Assembly: GCA_005406025.1 (NCBI GenBank)
Contig: BGZK01000149.1
Span: 372,001-436,000, forward strand
Reading direction: 5' to 3'
Length of the DNA: 64,000 bases
Source of the DNA: Eumeta japonica
Taxonomy: Eukaryota > Arthropoda > Insecta > Lepidoptera > Psychidae
Within the stretch, counting starts at the first letter, position 1, and each line of letters begins with the position of its first letter. The notes under the pieces were generated by a model. It was not told the DNA's origin and made no database searches. It worked only from the letters and a program-made list of their open reading frames with translations. The position numbers and the translations under genes were made by a program. Shown piece by piece: positions 12,622-23,045 of the stretch.

Positions 12622-14068
12622 ATGCAGAAAAAGTATAACATGGAGAATTCCAGAAAAAAAGTAATGCATAGTCAGGTAAAAACTTTTATTTGTTATTTAT
12701 TGCTTTATCTCACGTGTTCTGTAGCCGTAGATATTTAAAATAAAAATTGTTTATTTTAGGCTCGAGGAGTTATAGCTACTGTGTACCAACGAATGAAGTT
12801 CGAAGCTGAAAATGGTGTGGAGCGCGTAACCGATGCGAGGTGGCGCACTTCAAAAGCTGTGGGAGTAAGCGAAAGAACCGTTACAAGAATTTTGAAGCAA
12901 AAACGAGAAAGTGATTCAACTGGCGCGGTGTTGAGATCACCACATAAGATGAAGAAACCTCGCAAATGCTTGAGACGAGATATCGATAATTTCGATATGG
13001 CAGTAGTAAGACGGACTATTAATAATTTTCATAAGGAATATAAGCAATTTCCTACACTGAAAAGTTTGAAGAAGATATTGAACGAGAAAATTAATTATAA
13101 AGGATGTATCGAAACTTTACGACGTTTGCTGTTTGATTTAGGGTATGAATGGATAAATACTGATGATAATCGCCGAATGCTTAGCGAGAAACATGACATA
13201 CAAATGCTTAGGTACAAATATTTAAAGCAGTTGAGAAAATATAGAGAAGAAGGGAGAAATATTGTATATACAGATGAGAGTTACATACACACACATGTAC
13301 AAAACAAGTCATGGGCAAATGAGAACGGATCTATTGCACAAAAAAATTTCTAAGGGGCTTAGAATTATTATAGTTCATGCTGGCAACAAAATGGATTTGT
13401 CCCAAATGCATGTTTAATTTACAAGGCCAGTTCAACAACAGGTGATTACCATGACAACATGAATCACGAAAATTACAAAAAATGGTTTAAAACTCAATTA
13501 CTTCCGAATATACCAAAAAAATCGGTTATCGTTATGGACAACGCGTCTTATCATAACACATTTGCGGAAAAAGTGCCCAATTCCAACAGCAAGAAAGCGG
13601 ACATGCAGGAGTGGCTTACCTATAAAAATATTGAATTCCGGGAAGATATGAAAAAGATAGAACTTTACGACATTATTTTAAAACATAAGGACAACTCTAA
13701 AAATTATGCCATAGATGCAATTGCTAAAGAAAATGATATTGATATTTTAAGATTGCCTCCATACCACCCAGACTTAAACCCAATAGAAAAATTTGGGGTG
13801 TATTAAAAACTATGTAGCAAACAGAAATATCGACCAAAACTATACGTCCATCCTGAATTTAATTAACGAACGCTTAGCTATGATTAATGTTACAATTTGG
13901 GATAAAACTTGCCAACATGTCGAAGAGACAGAAAATAAATACTGGAAAGACTATGATGATGAACAAGAATTTACTATTTATGTAGGTGATTCAGAATCTG
14001 ATAACGACACATCTAGCTTTTATGATAGCGATGAAAATTCTATATCTAGTGCTAATAAAGAGCATTGA
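12622..14068 (+). pseudogene. DD82E transposase with one intron, frame broken by four indels
   Basis: Cut-and-paste transposase of the IS630/Tc1/mariner group; it would bind its own terminal repeats in the nucleus and join them to TA sites. The start is an ATG at 12622 or 12640 (a TAA at 12619 closes the frame upstream). Exon 1 ends at 12675, followed by a phase-0 intron with GT and AG ends (12676-12759). A helix-turn-helix lies near RWRTSKAVGVSERTVTRIL (12838-12900). Catalytic residues are D in YTDES (13273-13275), D in MDNASYHN (13537-13539) and E in NPIE (13786-13788), giving D(about 87)D(82)E. The C-terminus is acidic and Ser/Asp-rich. Four one-base changes break the frame: an extra base in the A run at 13339-13345, a missing base near 13388-13391, and two missing bases near 13788-13805, after which the expected WG-IKNYV follows. 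A whole protein would be about 450 residues. Confidence 0.85.
12676..12759 (+). other. Transposase intron (84 bp)
   Basis: The donor is CAG/GTAAAA and the acceptor is TTTTAG/GCT, with a T-rich tract before the acceptor. Splicing joins MENSRKKVMHSQ in frame to ARGVIATVYQRMKFE. Length and signals fit a small insect intron. Confidence 0.7.
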
Positions 14069-14083
14069 TTTGCTTTAGTTCGG

Positions 14084-14089
14084 AATAAA
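14084..14089 (+). terminator. Polyadenylation signal AATAAA of the transposase
   Basis: A canonical AATAAA lies 16 bases after the transposase stop codon (TGA at 14066-14068) and inside the transposon, as expected for its mRNA 3' end. Confidence 0.55.
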
Positions 14090-14524
14090 AATTTAATTAC
14101 GATTTATTTAACTAAGCTTTCCCATAACCATAACATATTTTGATGCAGGCTCAAATTGCTAGCACCCATAACGCTTATGTTTGAAATTTTTTTTTAATGT
14201 CTCAACTTTTTGAAATAAACATATTTTAATTTATTTAAAGTAAATATTCATTTTTATGCTATCCTTACTCACAACATCTTGAGTTTTACCAAATTAGTCG
14301 TCGGACTAGTCATAATTCACACAGCTGTGCGACAGTAAGGACGCATTTTTTTCATAGAGTACGCTTATGCAGAGCTATATTATAACAATGAGCCAACTAG
14401 CGACACAATCAGTTGAGCATAAAATCCGTAGATTTGTTTTAGTTTAGCGACACGCACACATCTGCGCAAGGCTAGGCGGGGCTCTGTTTGTTCTTTCACT
14501 CATACATTTAACTGCGATATTTTA

Positions 14525-14552
14525 TGGAGGGGCGCGCCATGTTATCGTAGAT
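14525..14552 (-). repeat. Right terminal inverted repeat
   Basis: Perfect reverse complement of 12450-12477. It contains GGCGCGCC (an AscI-type palindrome) and ends at GTTATCG/TA, the TA being the second copy of the target duplication. Confidence 0.85.
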
Positions 14553-16380
14553 GAGAGATAGATATCGTATGTTTTCTTATATGAATTAACGTACAGTATG
14601 AACGTACGGTTTTATATGAACGTTCGTTCAAAGGAATTTTTCTTTAACTGTTAAAAGTATTTCTTAATTTTAATGGCAGCAATACTGAGAATATATAAGT
14701 TTCACAATTAAATATAGAAAAATCCTTATTTTTTTTTTTACACGTCACGTTTGAGTGAGCTCTAGGACTCATTTCCAACTTGTCCAAGTTCAAACAATTT
14801 TCCAGACTATAATTGCCTCGATTATATTTATATTCCATTTATAGGATAGGTTCACGTATATTAAGGAAAGCACTTATTATCACTTTGTGATTTCTAAGAA
14901 AACATATATTTTACTTGATATAAAAAAGCAGATTAAAAAAATTCCGGGGAAGTTTGAATATTTGTTTTAATGATTCCGTATGTTGTCACAATAACAGCCG
15001 AAATATGTATACCTACCTACGGACTATTGTTTTTTCATTAGCCTTAGAGTAATTAAAAGTAGTGTCGTATTAATTATTATCAGCCCAATCCTTGTAGTTT
15101 GTTTATAAAAATTATGTCTCTTAAAATTCATTATGATATGTATGTCTTTCCTGACTTGTTTAGTAGAGGCGTCTCGATACGCTGCAAATTGGTTATGGTT
15201 TATTTTGGTTTCTTTTTTCTTGTCAGTTCATCAGCATAATATCATTTTTCATTTTCTATTTTATCCTGTAAGTTAGCAAAATAATTTATTTTGTATTAAA
15301 AAATAAATGAGTGTTGTTAGGCGTGCATTTTTTGTTTTTGCTTAAAAATTTTTCTTATCAAAACAAATTACTACATTTAATTAGATATTTCGCATCTGAC
15401 AGGCGTTTTGTGACGGATAATTTTATTTTTACATTTTCGTACCACTTTTACATCTATCAAGCTATTTGTTTCTAAAAACTTTTTTTGAAGCTATATCTAA
15501 AATTATAGCGTTGGTCCGATAATCCTTCAGTCAACATAATCAAAATCGCCGTGTTTAATGAAAGGAAAATGCCTTTTAATCCGCTTTAAGGATGAAAGGA
15601 CCAATTGATATTGCTAATTTTCAACGAGAAAGATGTGAAGGGAAATTTTATAAAAGGCACTTCCCCCTTGCCTTTACTTTACACACAATAACTGAGCGTG
15701 CAATAAGGTGAATCAAATCGAGTTAATGATTCTGTATTTTTATTTATTTCTTTTCCTTTCAGTATAAGTTGCTGTAGCTGCTTTCTCTTTGTCTGCTTAA
15801 TATTACGTACAGTGGCCTTCTAGTTTTTATGGCATAGCATAGGAAATGCCTTTTCCACATTCCCCATATTCCGTATTATGGCGTTTTATGTATTCTGCGT
15901 GTATCTCAAAATTATATAAAAAAAATGAACAGGGTTAAAGTTGAACTCTCGCTTTAACTACAACCGTGTTAATAATTTCTGAACTAAATCTTGTTTTCTA
16001 GATCTCATCTACGAAATGAACGTGACACGATTTGATTAAATAGTAATGTTGCTAGTCTATATTTCGCATAAAATTAAAAATTAAATGTCGAAAATATGAC
16101 TTAAAAAACCTTACCTTTAGATATTTTTCTATTGAATGTACCTTTACTTGAGAATGCTTATGTTTATATGAGTCTTGAAGTTACATAATTTCTGCAAACT
16201 TTTTTTACAAAAAACATTAATCACACGTGTAACTACCGATAAGACGCATAAACTCCATACAGTAGTTTAGACGGTAGGTATTTTTTACGAAATCTACTCT
16301 AAATTGCCTATTTTTTGAAGTTACATTTCTATGAGGGCGCTAAGGTGAAAAATATCAGAATTTATTTTAGTAAATTATGC
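14553..16380. other. AT-rich non-coding DNA, nothing recognised
   Basis: No supported feature. The 64-codon minus-strand frame at 14644-14838 looks like chance. Confidence 0.45.
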
Positions 16381-16492
16381 AAGTTGCACGCGCCGATGTA
16401 AAATACCATGAAGTTGAGTTTCGGATGATAACTTGCGGAAGTTGCGCACGCCTACGTAAAACAACGTGAAGTTAGCTTCGAATGAGAGTTTA
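16381..16492 (+). repeat. Two-copy tandem repeat, 58-bp period
   Basis: AAGTTGCACGCGCCGATGTA (from 16381) and AAGTTGCGCACGCCTACGTA (from 16439) begin two units that align along their length, both containing GTGAAGTT/ATGAAGTT and a CGNATGA end. The copies differ at about a fifth of positions, so the duplication is old. Confidence 0.6.
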
Positions 16493-17865
16493 TTTATTTC
16501 GTGGTTTCATGTATGTAATTATATGAGTGCTTAGATAACTGGTGTGTATTAATTTTGGTTTTCCGACTGTCATATCGTTCTCTTATAAACGTATTACTAA
16601 AACAAATTGTTATAACTGAGAACGACAAGTACTGCCATCTGGTATAGATATTATGAACTTTGAAACGCATCCGTAACACTAATATATGGTAGTGTTTCTT
16701 GTGAATAAGATTATATTTATTAATGTAGCAGCAAGGGCGTTGATAAATTTTGGTATTGGATGAGAGCCGGAGGGCTGGGAGGTCAAGAAAATAAAATAAC
16801 AAAAAATGTTCATTTAACAGATTACATTAATAATCATGTAAAATAAATGTAGGGTAAAGTTTGAACCCGTAATCACAATCACAAGGAAAAACAAATCGGA
16901 CGAATTTCTTTTTAACTGTATAAAATAAATATTATTAAATTTGATTTAGTGTTATTCATTTAAAGTTTTACTCATAATATTTAATGTCGTCCATCGATCG
17001 TTTCATTTCGCTAAAAATTTATTTAAATACACAGAGGTATTCTTTTTTTATTGACGCAAAGAAGTATACTTCTCACATGTGTAAATGAGTATGCACATTG
17101 TTTTTATTTTGTACTTATAATCAAATATATCTCTTTATAATATTAGCTATTTGTGACTTGTTTGGCTTCTGCAATATTTAATTTAGGTAATTGTGTATGC
17201 ATTTAAATAGAAATAATTTCAGATCAAAAAACTGTCTTTGTAACCATAATTTTCTGACAATTCATTGAATAACGATAAAACAATAATGTCTGAAGGCGCC
17301 TCTCTTGTTGCCATGAATTGGAAACGCCCGAGGTGAGGGTAATATATCAGATATCTGTGTGTGTAATAATTAATGAAGGCATAACACGAACTTCGCTGTG
17401 GGGAGTGAGTGACTCGCAAGTTAGAGTCGACTTGCTGAATCGATTTCGATCAGTATAAATGTTACTATCGAAATGATTAATCTACACGATATTATCGCTT
17501 AAATCTATTCAAATCGAGTTGGAAAGTTATAAACATACGTTTCGATGTGTCGGCAATATAAAGTTATTCTTATTACTACGTCAACTGTTAGCGTTCCTTA
17601 TCAGAATAAAACTGCTAAGTTTCATCACTTTACATTCGCCCATGAAAAAATTAAGGATGTGTATGTTTCACGGTATCATCCAAAGCATCAATATTTCAAA
17701 ACCCCGTTGCAGGGCCGCGGAGTAACGAAAAGAAAGTTCATTATTAATTTTGTTCGGTAGCCGGCCGTACATCGACCTAACGCGTCGGAATTATTTAAGG
17801 TCGCCGCCTCACAGTGGGAGCGCGCCGTGGCCGTATCGTTACGACTGTTGCTTTTTATGACACAT
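16493..17865. other. AT-rich non-coding DNA, nothing recognised
   Basis: No supported feature. Open frames of 66-102 codons on both strands have no recognisable content. A CpG-rich patch at 17760-17850 leads into repeat family D. Confidence 0.4.
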
Positions 17866-17970
17866 GTCGCACGTAATTGCTTCGAGTCGTGAATAACGTC
17901 TCCGAGGGACTCTGAAGTTAGCTGCAGACGTCCCGCGGGACGTTGAGTTCGAAATACCCGCAGCATTTTA
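17866..17970. repeat. Family D repeat, copy 1
   Basis: Shares AATTGCTTCGAGTCGTGAA, ACGTCTCCGAGGGACTCTGA and AGTTAGCTGCAGACGTCC with copy 2 at 18123-18226 at about 85-90% identity by eye. Read on the minus strand, both stay open and encode LQLTSESLGDV-H-SKQLR, so it may derive from coding sequence. The family is not recognised. Confidence 0.6.
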
Positions 17971-18079
17971 GATTTACAGTTTTTGGTTATTACTGGATAA
18001 GTTAGTTATTAAAGGTTAATTTTAACAGCATTGAATTCTTATCGAGTGACCAATGCTTTCGGCTTTAATGTATACTACT

Positions 18080-18226
18080 TGATATTTACGTGCATACGAC
18101 ATATCGTTCTTGGCATTAACGGGTGCATTTCGTAATTGCTTCGAGCCGTGAACAACGTCTCCGAGGGACTCTGAAGTTAGCTGCAGACATCCTGCGGGAG
18201 GGCGTTTCGAAATACTGCAGCGCAAT
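18080..18226. repeat. Family D repeat, copy 2
   Basis: The right part aligns with copy 1. The left part (ACGTGCATACGACATATCGT at about 18090) aligns with copy 3 at about 19660 but not obviously with copy 1, so copies 2 and 3 share a longer stretch. Confidence 0.6.
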
Positions 18227-18660
18227 TAATTTAACTTATTCTAAGATTTATTATCATCTCAATTATTTAATAAAGTGTTAATCATTCCATTTTTTAAATA
18301 CAGTTTTATCCAAGCGCACCCTTTATTGTTTTTTATTTTGTATTTTTAAAAATCTCAAACGACTCGCAAAAACTTTTTTACTCTGATTTTTGGAGCGGGC
18401 TCTCAGATGATAAGATGACAAGTTAATGCATATTTCCATAAGAGACTTGAAAAAAGCAATTGAGTTTTTTTTCGCGTGAAGAAGAAACGAAATATAAATA
18501 GAGTAACCAAAGAAATGAAAACAATAATTACTTATCAAAAAAATTGAATATCAGAAAAAATTATGTAAAATATGATTAGACGTAAACTGGTGATCGAATG
18601 GATACGTAGGTCAGAGAATATATCGCTAGGATTAATAAATAGAAATTATTATATTTTCGT

Positions 18661-19325
18661 ACTAGCTGACCCGGCCCGGCAGACGTTGTTCTGCACTTTC
18701 TTGTGGATGGCTTCCCCATACAATTAATGGCTGCAGCTCCGCCAGTATGGATGTAAAATGAATTTTTTCTTCTTTCATATCGATTGATATCAATTTGCAT
18801 CCGGCTCTCGTTTTCGATTCCTATCCAGGTTGTGATCCCGTTTCCACACTCGTTTCCAACTCTAATCTTGTTCTCAATTTCGGTCTCGCGCGTTGTCCTC
18901 CCACCAACTTTCGATTCCGATTCCGCTACCAGTCTCAGTTCCGATCTGCACGAAGCTAGGGGCAAATGCGAATATGAAAATATAAAATAAACTATATTAC
19001 TCGGGGATAGAGTTTCTATGAGTTAAAAGAATTATTAAAATCGTCTTAGGAAATGTAAATTTATTGATGAAGCCGGGGATAAATGTTAGGCCTAATTTAC
19101 TCAAAAATATCTATTAGTCAAAGAATTTTCAGAATTGGTTCATTAGTTCGGATTAGTAGTACAAATACGTGGTTGAAACCGGAGACAAATGCTAGTTTTT
19201 TTCTTTTAGGAACCTTTCCGGGTCTGCGTACAATATATCAATAAAGTTTCACCGTAGTCGGATGAATGGATTAGGCGCGCATAGAGTACAAACTTACAAA
19301 CATTGATTTTTATTTATATAAATTA
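18661..19325 (-). mobile_element. Helitron-like non-autonomous element
   Basis: Read on the minus strand, the sequence ends ...GGGTCAGCTAG/T at 18662, preceded by a hairpin with arms GCAGA and TCTGC (18679-18694). A hairpin followed by CTAG before a T is the hallmark of a Helitron 3' end; the 16-base spacing from hairpin to end is a little long. The interior has a degenerate pyrimidine-rich tract (18800-18960) full of TTCCGATT-like words, then TACTCGGGGATAGAG (about 18998), a segment also seen near 63215. No Rep/helicase coding is present. The far boundary is uncertain. Confidence 0.55.
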
Positions 19326-19629
19326 TGCAAAATTATATTTTGAAATATGACAACAAAATATTAATAAACGAAGCTTTTACTACCAATATTTTCCGTTTTT
19401 AGAATTTAAAAACTTGTTAAGGATTTTGCATGTTTGGGTTTTTTCTGACTGTGAACATTGTAAAAACGATGCCGGTGCGATATACCTAAGTTGAGAAACG
19501 ATTTGAATCAATATCGATATCGCAATTAGTATGTATCGATGTGATTCAGTTTTAGCATAATTGCACCGTTTTAGATTATCAATGAATGATTGTTATTGAC
19601 TATTGATTATTAAAACACAATTCAGAGCA

Positions 19630-19805
19630 TTGGATACTCATATATCGTATGTAATGTTCATGTGCGTATGATATGTCGTTTTTGTTTTCTGATGGTGCAT
19701 TTCGTACGTGACTGTTTTCGAGCCATGTACATTGTCTCCGAAGAAATTTAAAGTTTGCTGTAAGAATCTTTTAGGATGATAAATTCGAATAACTTAATGC
19801 ATTTT
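19630..19805. repeat. Family D repeat, copy 3 (diverged)
   Basis: ATGTGCGTATGATATGTCGT, GGTGCATTTCGTACGTGACT and TTCGAGCCATGTACATTGTC align in order with copy 2, but many substitutions and the loss of CpG sites show greater age. Confidence 0.45.
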
Positions 19806-20239
19806 GTGTTCAAGTTTTGTTATGTAAAGATAGATCAACAAGATCAATCTTTATATAACAAAATTATAATTTTTAGATCATTCTATCGTTATAAAATGGT
19901 CGATATTTAATTTGGCTGATGTTTTTGGAAATGTCCCTGAATTCAGCTATCGATGTCCTGCGGAATAAGTGTTAGTATAATTTAAGTATAGATAGATAAA
20001 AACTCTACTGTTGTATACATAATAACTATATCGATAAATGTTGTGTATTCACTACAAAACTACACCAATGTCGTATAATTGTAAATAAGGGGATTATCAT
20101 GAGTTGAGATTTAATAATGATTAACCGTTTAATATAAAAATATTGTTTCAGAACATTTAAGTTTTATTGAATACCTTTAATTTTCCTTTATCTGTTATGT
20201 TTTTTCTTTTTTTTATTATACGATTTGTGAGGAACCAAC
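19806..20239. other. AT-rich non-coding DNA
   Basis: No supported feature. Confidence 0.4.
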
Positions 20240-21262
20240 GACGTGCTGGCCACTTGAAATTAGATGGACATCCATAACTCCATTCGGAATCGGAATCCCT
20301 CGTTGAAGTTCATTAGGAAGATCGCTGAGAGTAGATCATTCCTAAGTTTTAGCGTACACCACAGAAAACTACCCATGAAGCGTACGGTGATAGAACGCCA
20401 GCCATCAAAATAGTGGTGATGGTATTTTTGGCGAGCATAACGATGATGAGATTTGGCGGCAGAAAGAAAATTGAATAATTCTTCGGAATACTCCTCATAA
20501 TATATATTATAAAGCATTCAAGAAAATGCTTATCTCTTCGCAAAACTAACGGGTCGAGTTGGCTGGAAACTATAGGGTTATCGTCGATTCGAGATGCTCA
20601 AGTCGAATGCGGTCTAGAAGCAAAAGTTGATATCGGGGTGGCCCAGCCCAGAGGTGATAACAGTAGGTATTTTAGATGTGGTGGGACCTATGCAATAGGT
20701 CTTATAAAGTAAAAGGTGATGATCCGATTTAATGTACTATTGCGCTCTTTTGAGCATCCTAAATTTTTTTAGTAGCTAGTTCTAATTTGCACATTAGATA
20801 ATCGTGAAATTGAACCCTGTTCGATATCTCGACACCAAGGATGCCGGTGGCACTAAGGGTAGTGCTTCCAAAAAGAGGAAAAGGACCGAAGGGGGAATTT
20901 TCATCTCTAAATTCGAAAAGTTGTTTTTTTGGGGGTTAATTTCGACAAGATTAAATTTACCCCATTTTAAGATTTGCTGGAAGACTGTCACGATTTCAAA
21001 TATAAGTATGTTTCGGTCCCGAAACGGTCCCGAGCAATATTGGTGTGGCCGTAATATAATGCGTTCGCAGTATTGTCATCCATGTAGCAACGAATGTTAC
21101 CGATTTTCAGTAAATCATTGATATGCAAAATGAACAGAGTAGGGTATAGTACACAGCCTTTAGGGACACCGGCATTCGTGGACTTGTAATCTGTAATTGC
21201 GACTTTGATGCTTCGTCCCGTGAGAAAATTGCCAATCCATAAGAATATTGTGCAAACGTATG
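20240..21262 (-). pseudogene. Jockey-like non-LTR retrotransposon, RT and C-terminal remnant
   Basis: Reverse transcriptase remnant of a LINE that copies its RNA into nicked chromosomal DNA. On the minus strand, from 21262 downward, the frame reads WIGNFLTGRSIKVAITDY, NAGVPKGCVLYPTLFILHIN, then RCYMDD (catalytic motif at 21075-21086), the classical order of RT blocks. Further down come WGKFNLVEINPQK and, at 20300-20510, YYEEYSEELFNF and YHHHYFDGWRSITVRF, which match the C-terminal region of arthropod Jockey-type elements. Several frameshifts and stops separate these blocks. The N-terminal endonuclease and the first RT blocks are absent. It sits head-to-tail with the RTE remnant to its right. 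Confidence 0.8.
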
Positions 21263-21504
21263 ACCGTTATGAATGATTGATGCTTGTTATAACGTGTGGG
21301 ATATTGAACCATTTACAACTATCGTTGCTCCGGATCTTCGCCAGGTTGTCCTTTCATCTAGTGGGGGCCCCTTTCCGCGCTGCAACTTTTATTTCGTGTT
21401 CGTCCTTCGAGATCCTTTCATCCCCGGCGTTAATTACTTCTACAAACGTTGTGATCTGCCCATCGTCACTTTAATTTACAAAATTTGTAAAGCTTGTAAG
21501 CTAT

Positions 21505-23045
21505 GTCAGTAAATGAATATAATTTTTGTCTTGCTCAAGTTCATGTTTAGGCCTACATTATGAAAAAGTCTAAGTAACTTTATTGCCGGTCGAAGAGCAT
21601 GTTGCCGAGATTATTTATAGATTCCACTATTATGACCGTATCATAGGTAAATTCTGAGTTGAGTGTTCATCATTGTCATGTTCATTCCTATTCAAAAGCT
21701 TGAATGCATCGTCCAATATAGCGGCCTATTATGTGCTTCGGCTTGGCTTGCTGAAACATATGGATGTGGTTCACGTTCTTGAAACCGGTAATGAGCTTAG
21801 TTGTGTAACTTCTGGGATGTCTTTTCTGTAGAATTGAGTTAGTTTAGTTAAAATATGTCTGGCTGTGCTAATAACAGATTTCTATGTCGATCGCCTGCTA
21901 ATAAAAGTTATGGATCTTTGAAACCTGTGGTTTTGACGAGGTAGAGACGAAAGACTATATTTTTCTTCAACTTAGTCATCGGGCTTTATTTAATACATAG
22001 ATTTCCTTAGCAAAAACTTTGAAGGCTTTGTTTCGATCAATAATCTCTTTAATATAATAATTTTGAAGTGATATACGTGGTGTCTTAGAAATCTGTCTAT
22101 TAATATATCTGAAATCGAAAATGTCACCTAAAACTGCTATCTCATATCTCGTCTTTGAGCTATTTATTTCAAAACGTCGTTAGAGAGTTTTTATTTTTAA
22201 TTTGAAATTGGACCCATAAAACTTTGACTCGACTGCGTGAACAGTTTCCACAAACATGTTGTTTGTATCCTCCATATTCCGCCTTCGCCTAGACGTACGA
22301 AGCTACTTTAAAGTTCGTCCTGGAAACTTTCGAGGTTTCGAACGTTGCAACTATTGGTCGAAGCGTAGACTTCATCAAACGAAATCTTTCTAGCCTTAAA
22401 TTAAATTCAATATGCTTATAAATAATAATTTATAGGCATGTTGAATTTAATATCACATTACTTTATTGATCACTGCTATATCATTAAATATCTGCCACTT
22501 ATTCGTCATAACGAAGTTTCTTTCATTTATTCACGAAAAAACCAAAGAGATTAAATATATTAGATAGTATATATTATTTAATCTCTTTGGAAAAAACTTC
22601 TTTCGTGAAATCATTGGGGCTGATCCAAGTTGGTTTCACGTACTTGTTAATGTATTGTGAGCCCGCTTTTTACAAGAAGTTCATCATGAAGAAACGATGT
22701 CTCCCAGAAATCGGTCTGTCGTTGTCCTCTTGGGTTTCGCTGTCCAATTTCGGATCGCTCCATTCTCCGATCATTGCCATTTCGCTTGCCCAGTTTTGGG
22801 TTGATGTCTTCCATCACTACTATGTAATAAATTAGTGAGGTCATATGACTTTTAATATATCTTCGTACATAACTTCCACTTCATTGTCAAAATATGTCGA
22901 AGTTGGTGCGAGAAACCTGTATGACCTTCAACAAATACCGTTTGATAATTCCGCGTACAAGGTACTCTACTCGACATACTTGTGATCTTCATTAATTTGG
23001 TAAGAGATTTGATCGTAAACACTGTACCACTTTGAGACAAACTGT
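21505..23045 (-). pseudogene. RTE-like non-LTR retrotransposon, endonuclease to RT remnant
   Basis: On the minus strand from 23045 downward: an APE-type endonuclease remnant (VIQVSRTNFD, then VMEDINPKLGKRNG and SEIGQRNPRGQRQTDF, the degraded GDFNAKIG and G-RN-RG motifs), a linker with VETVHAVESKFYGSN and IKEIIDRNKAFKVFAKEI, then RT text GFKNVNHIHMFQQAK and TYDTVIIVESINNLGNMLF. These blocks occur in the order known for RTE-clade elements. The middle RT blocks, between GF..VDHIH and the YADD position, are missing, and the YADD site itself is degraded to TYDT. Stops and frameshifts are numerous. A perfect-armed hairpin (22542-22590) interrupts the region after the endonuclease. Confidence 0.75.
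22529..22609. repeat. Inverted repeat (hairpin) inside the RTE remnant
   Basis: A perfect 16-bp stem, CCAAAGAGATTAAATA at 22542-22557 pairing with 22575-22590, has a 17-base loop. An outer TTCACGAAA/TTTCGTGAA pair lies beyond a bulge. It could be a small foldback insertion, a local inversion-duplication, or a hairpin RNA. Confidence 0.6.

Larger units (their letters stand above)
12453..14549 (+). mobile_element. Near-complete Tc1/mariner-type DNA transposon (DD82E, Sailor-like)
   Basis: The element is about 2.09 kb. It is bounded by matching inverted repeats (12455-12477 and 14525-14547) and flanked on both sides by TA (12453-12454 and 14548-14549), the target duplication expected of the IS630/Tc1/mariner superfamily. 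Between the repeats is one plus-strand transposase gene with a helix-turn-helix N-terminus and a DDE catalytic core, followed by a polyadenylation signal. The spacing between the second catalytic Asp and the Glu is 82 residues. From memory this is the DD82E class called Sailor, far from the 34-39 of ordinary Tc1 and mariner. Structural completeness and perfect repeats suggest fairly recent insertion; the coding region carries small indels. Confidence 0.85.

Noticed and set aside
18576..18965. 129-codon minus-strand frame and its plus-strand shadow (18784-18990)
   Set aside because: They run along the purine/pyrimidine-rich interior of the Helitron-like element, where biased composition removes stops.
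20804..21121. 105-codon plus-strand frame
   Set aside because: Antisense shadow of the minus-strand Jockey-like reverse transcriptase, which carries the real motifs.
22587..22835. 82-codon plus-strand frame
   Set aside because: Antisense to the RTE endonuclease remnant, whose minus-strand motifs explain the region.
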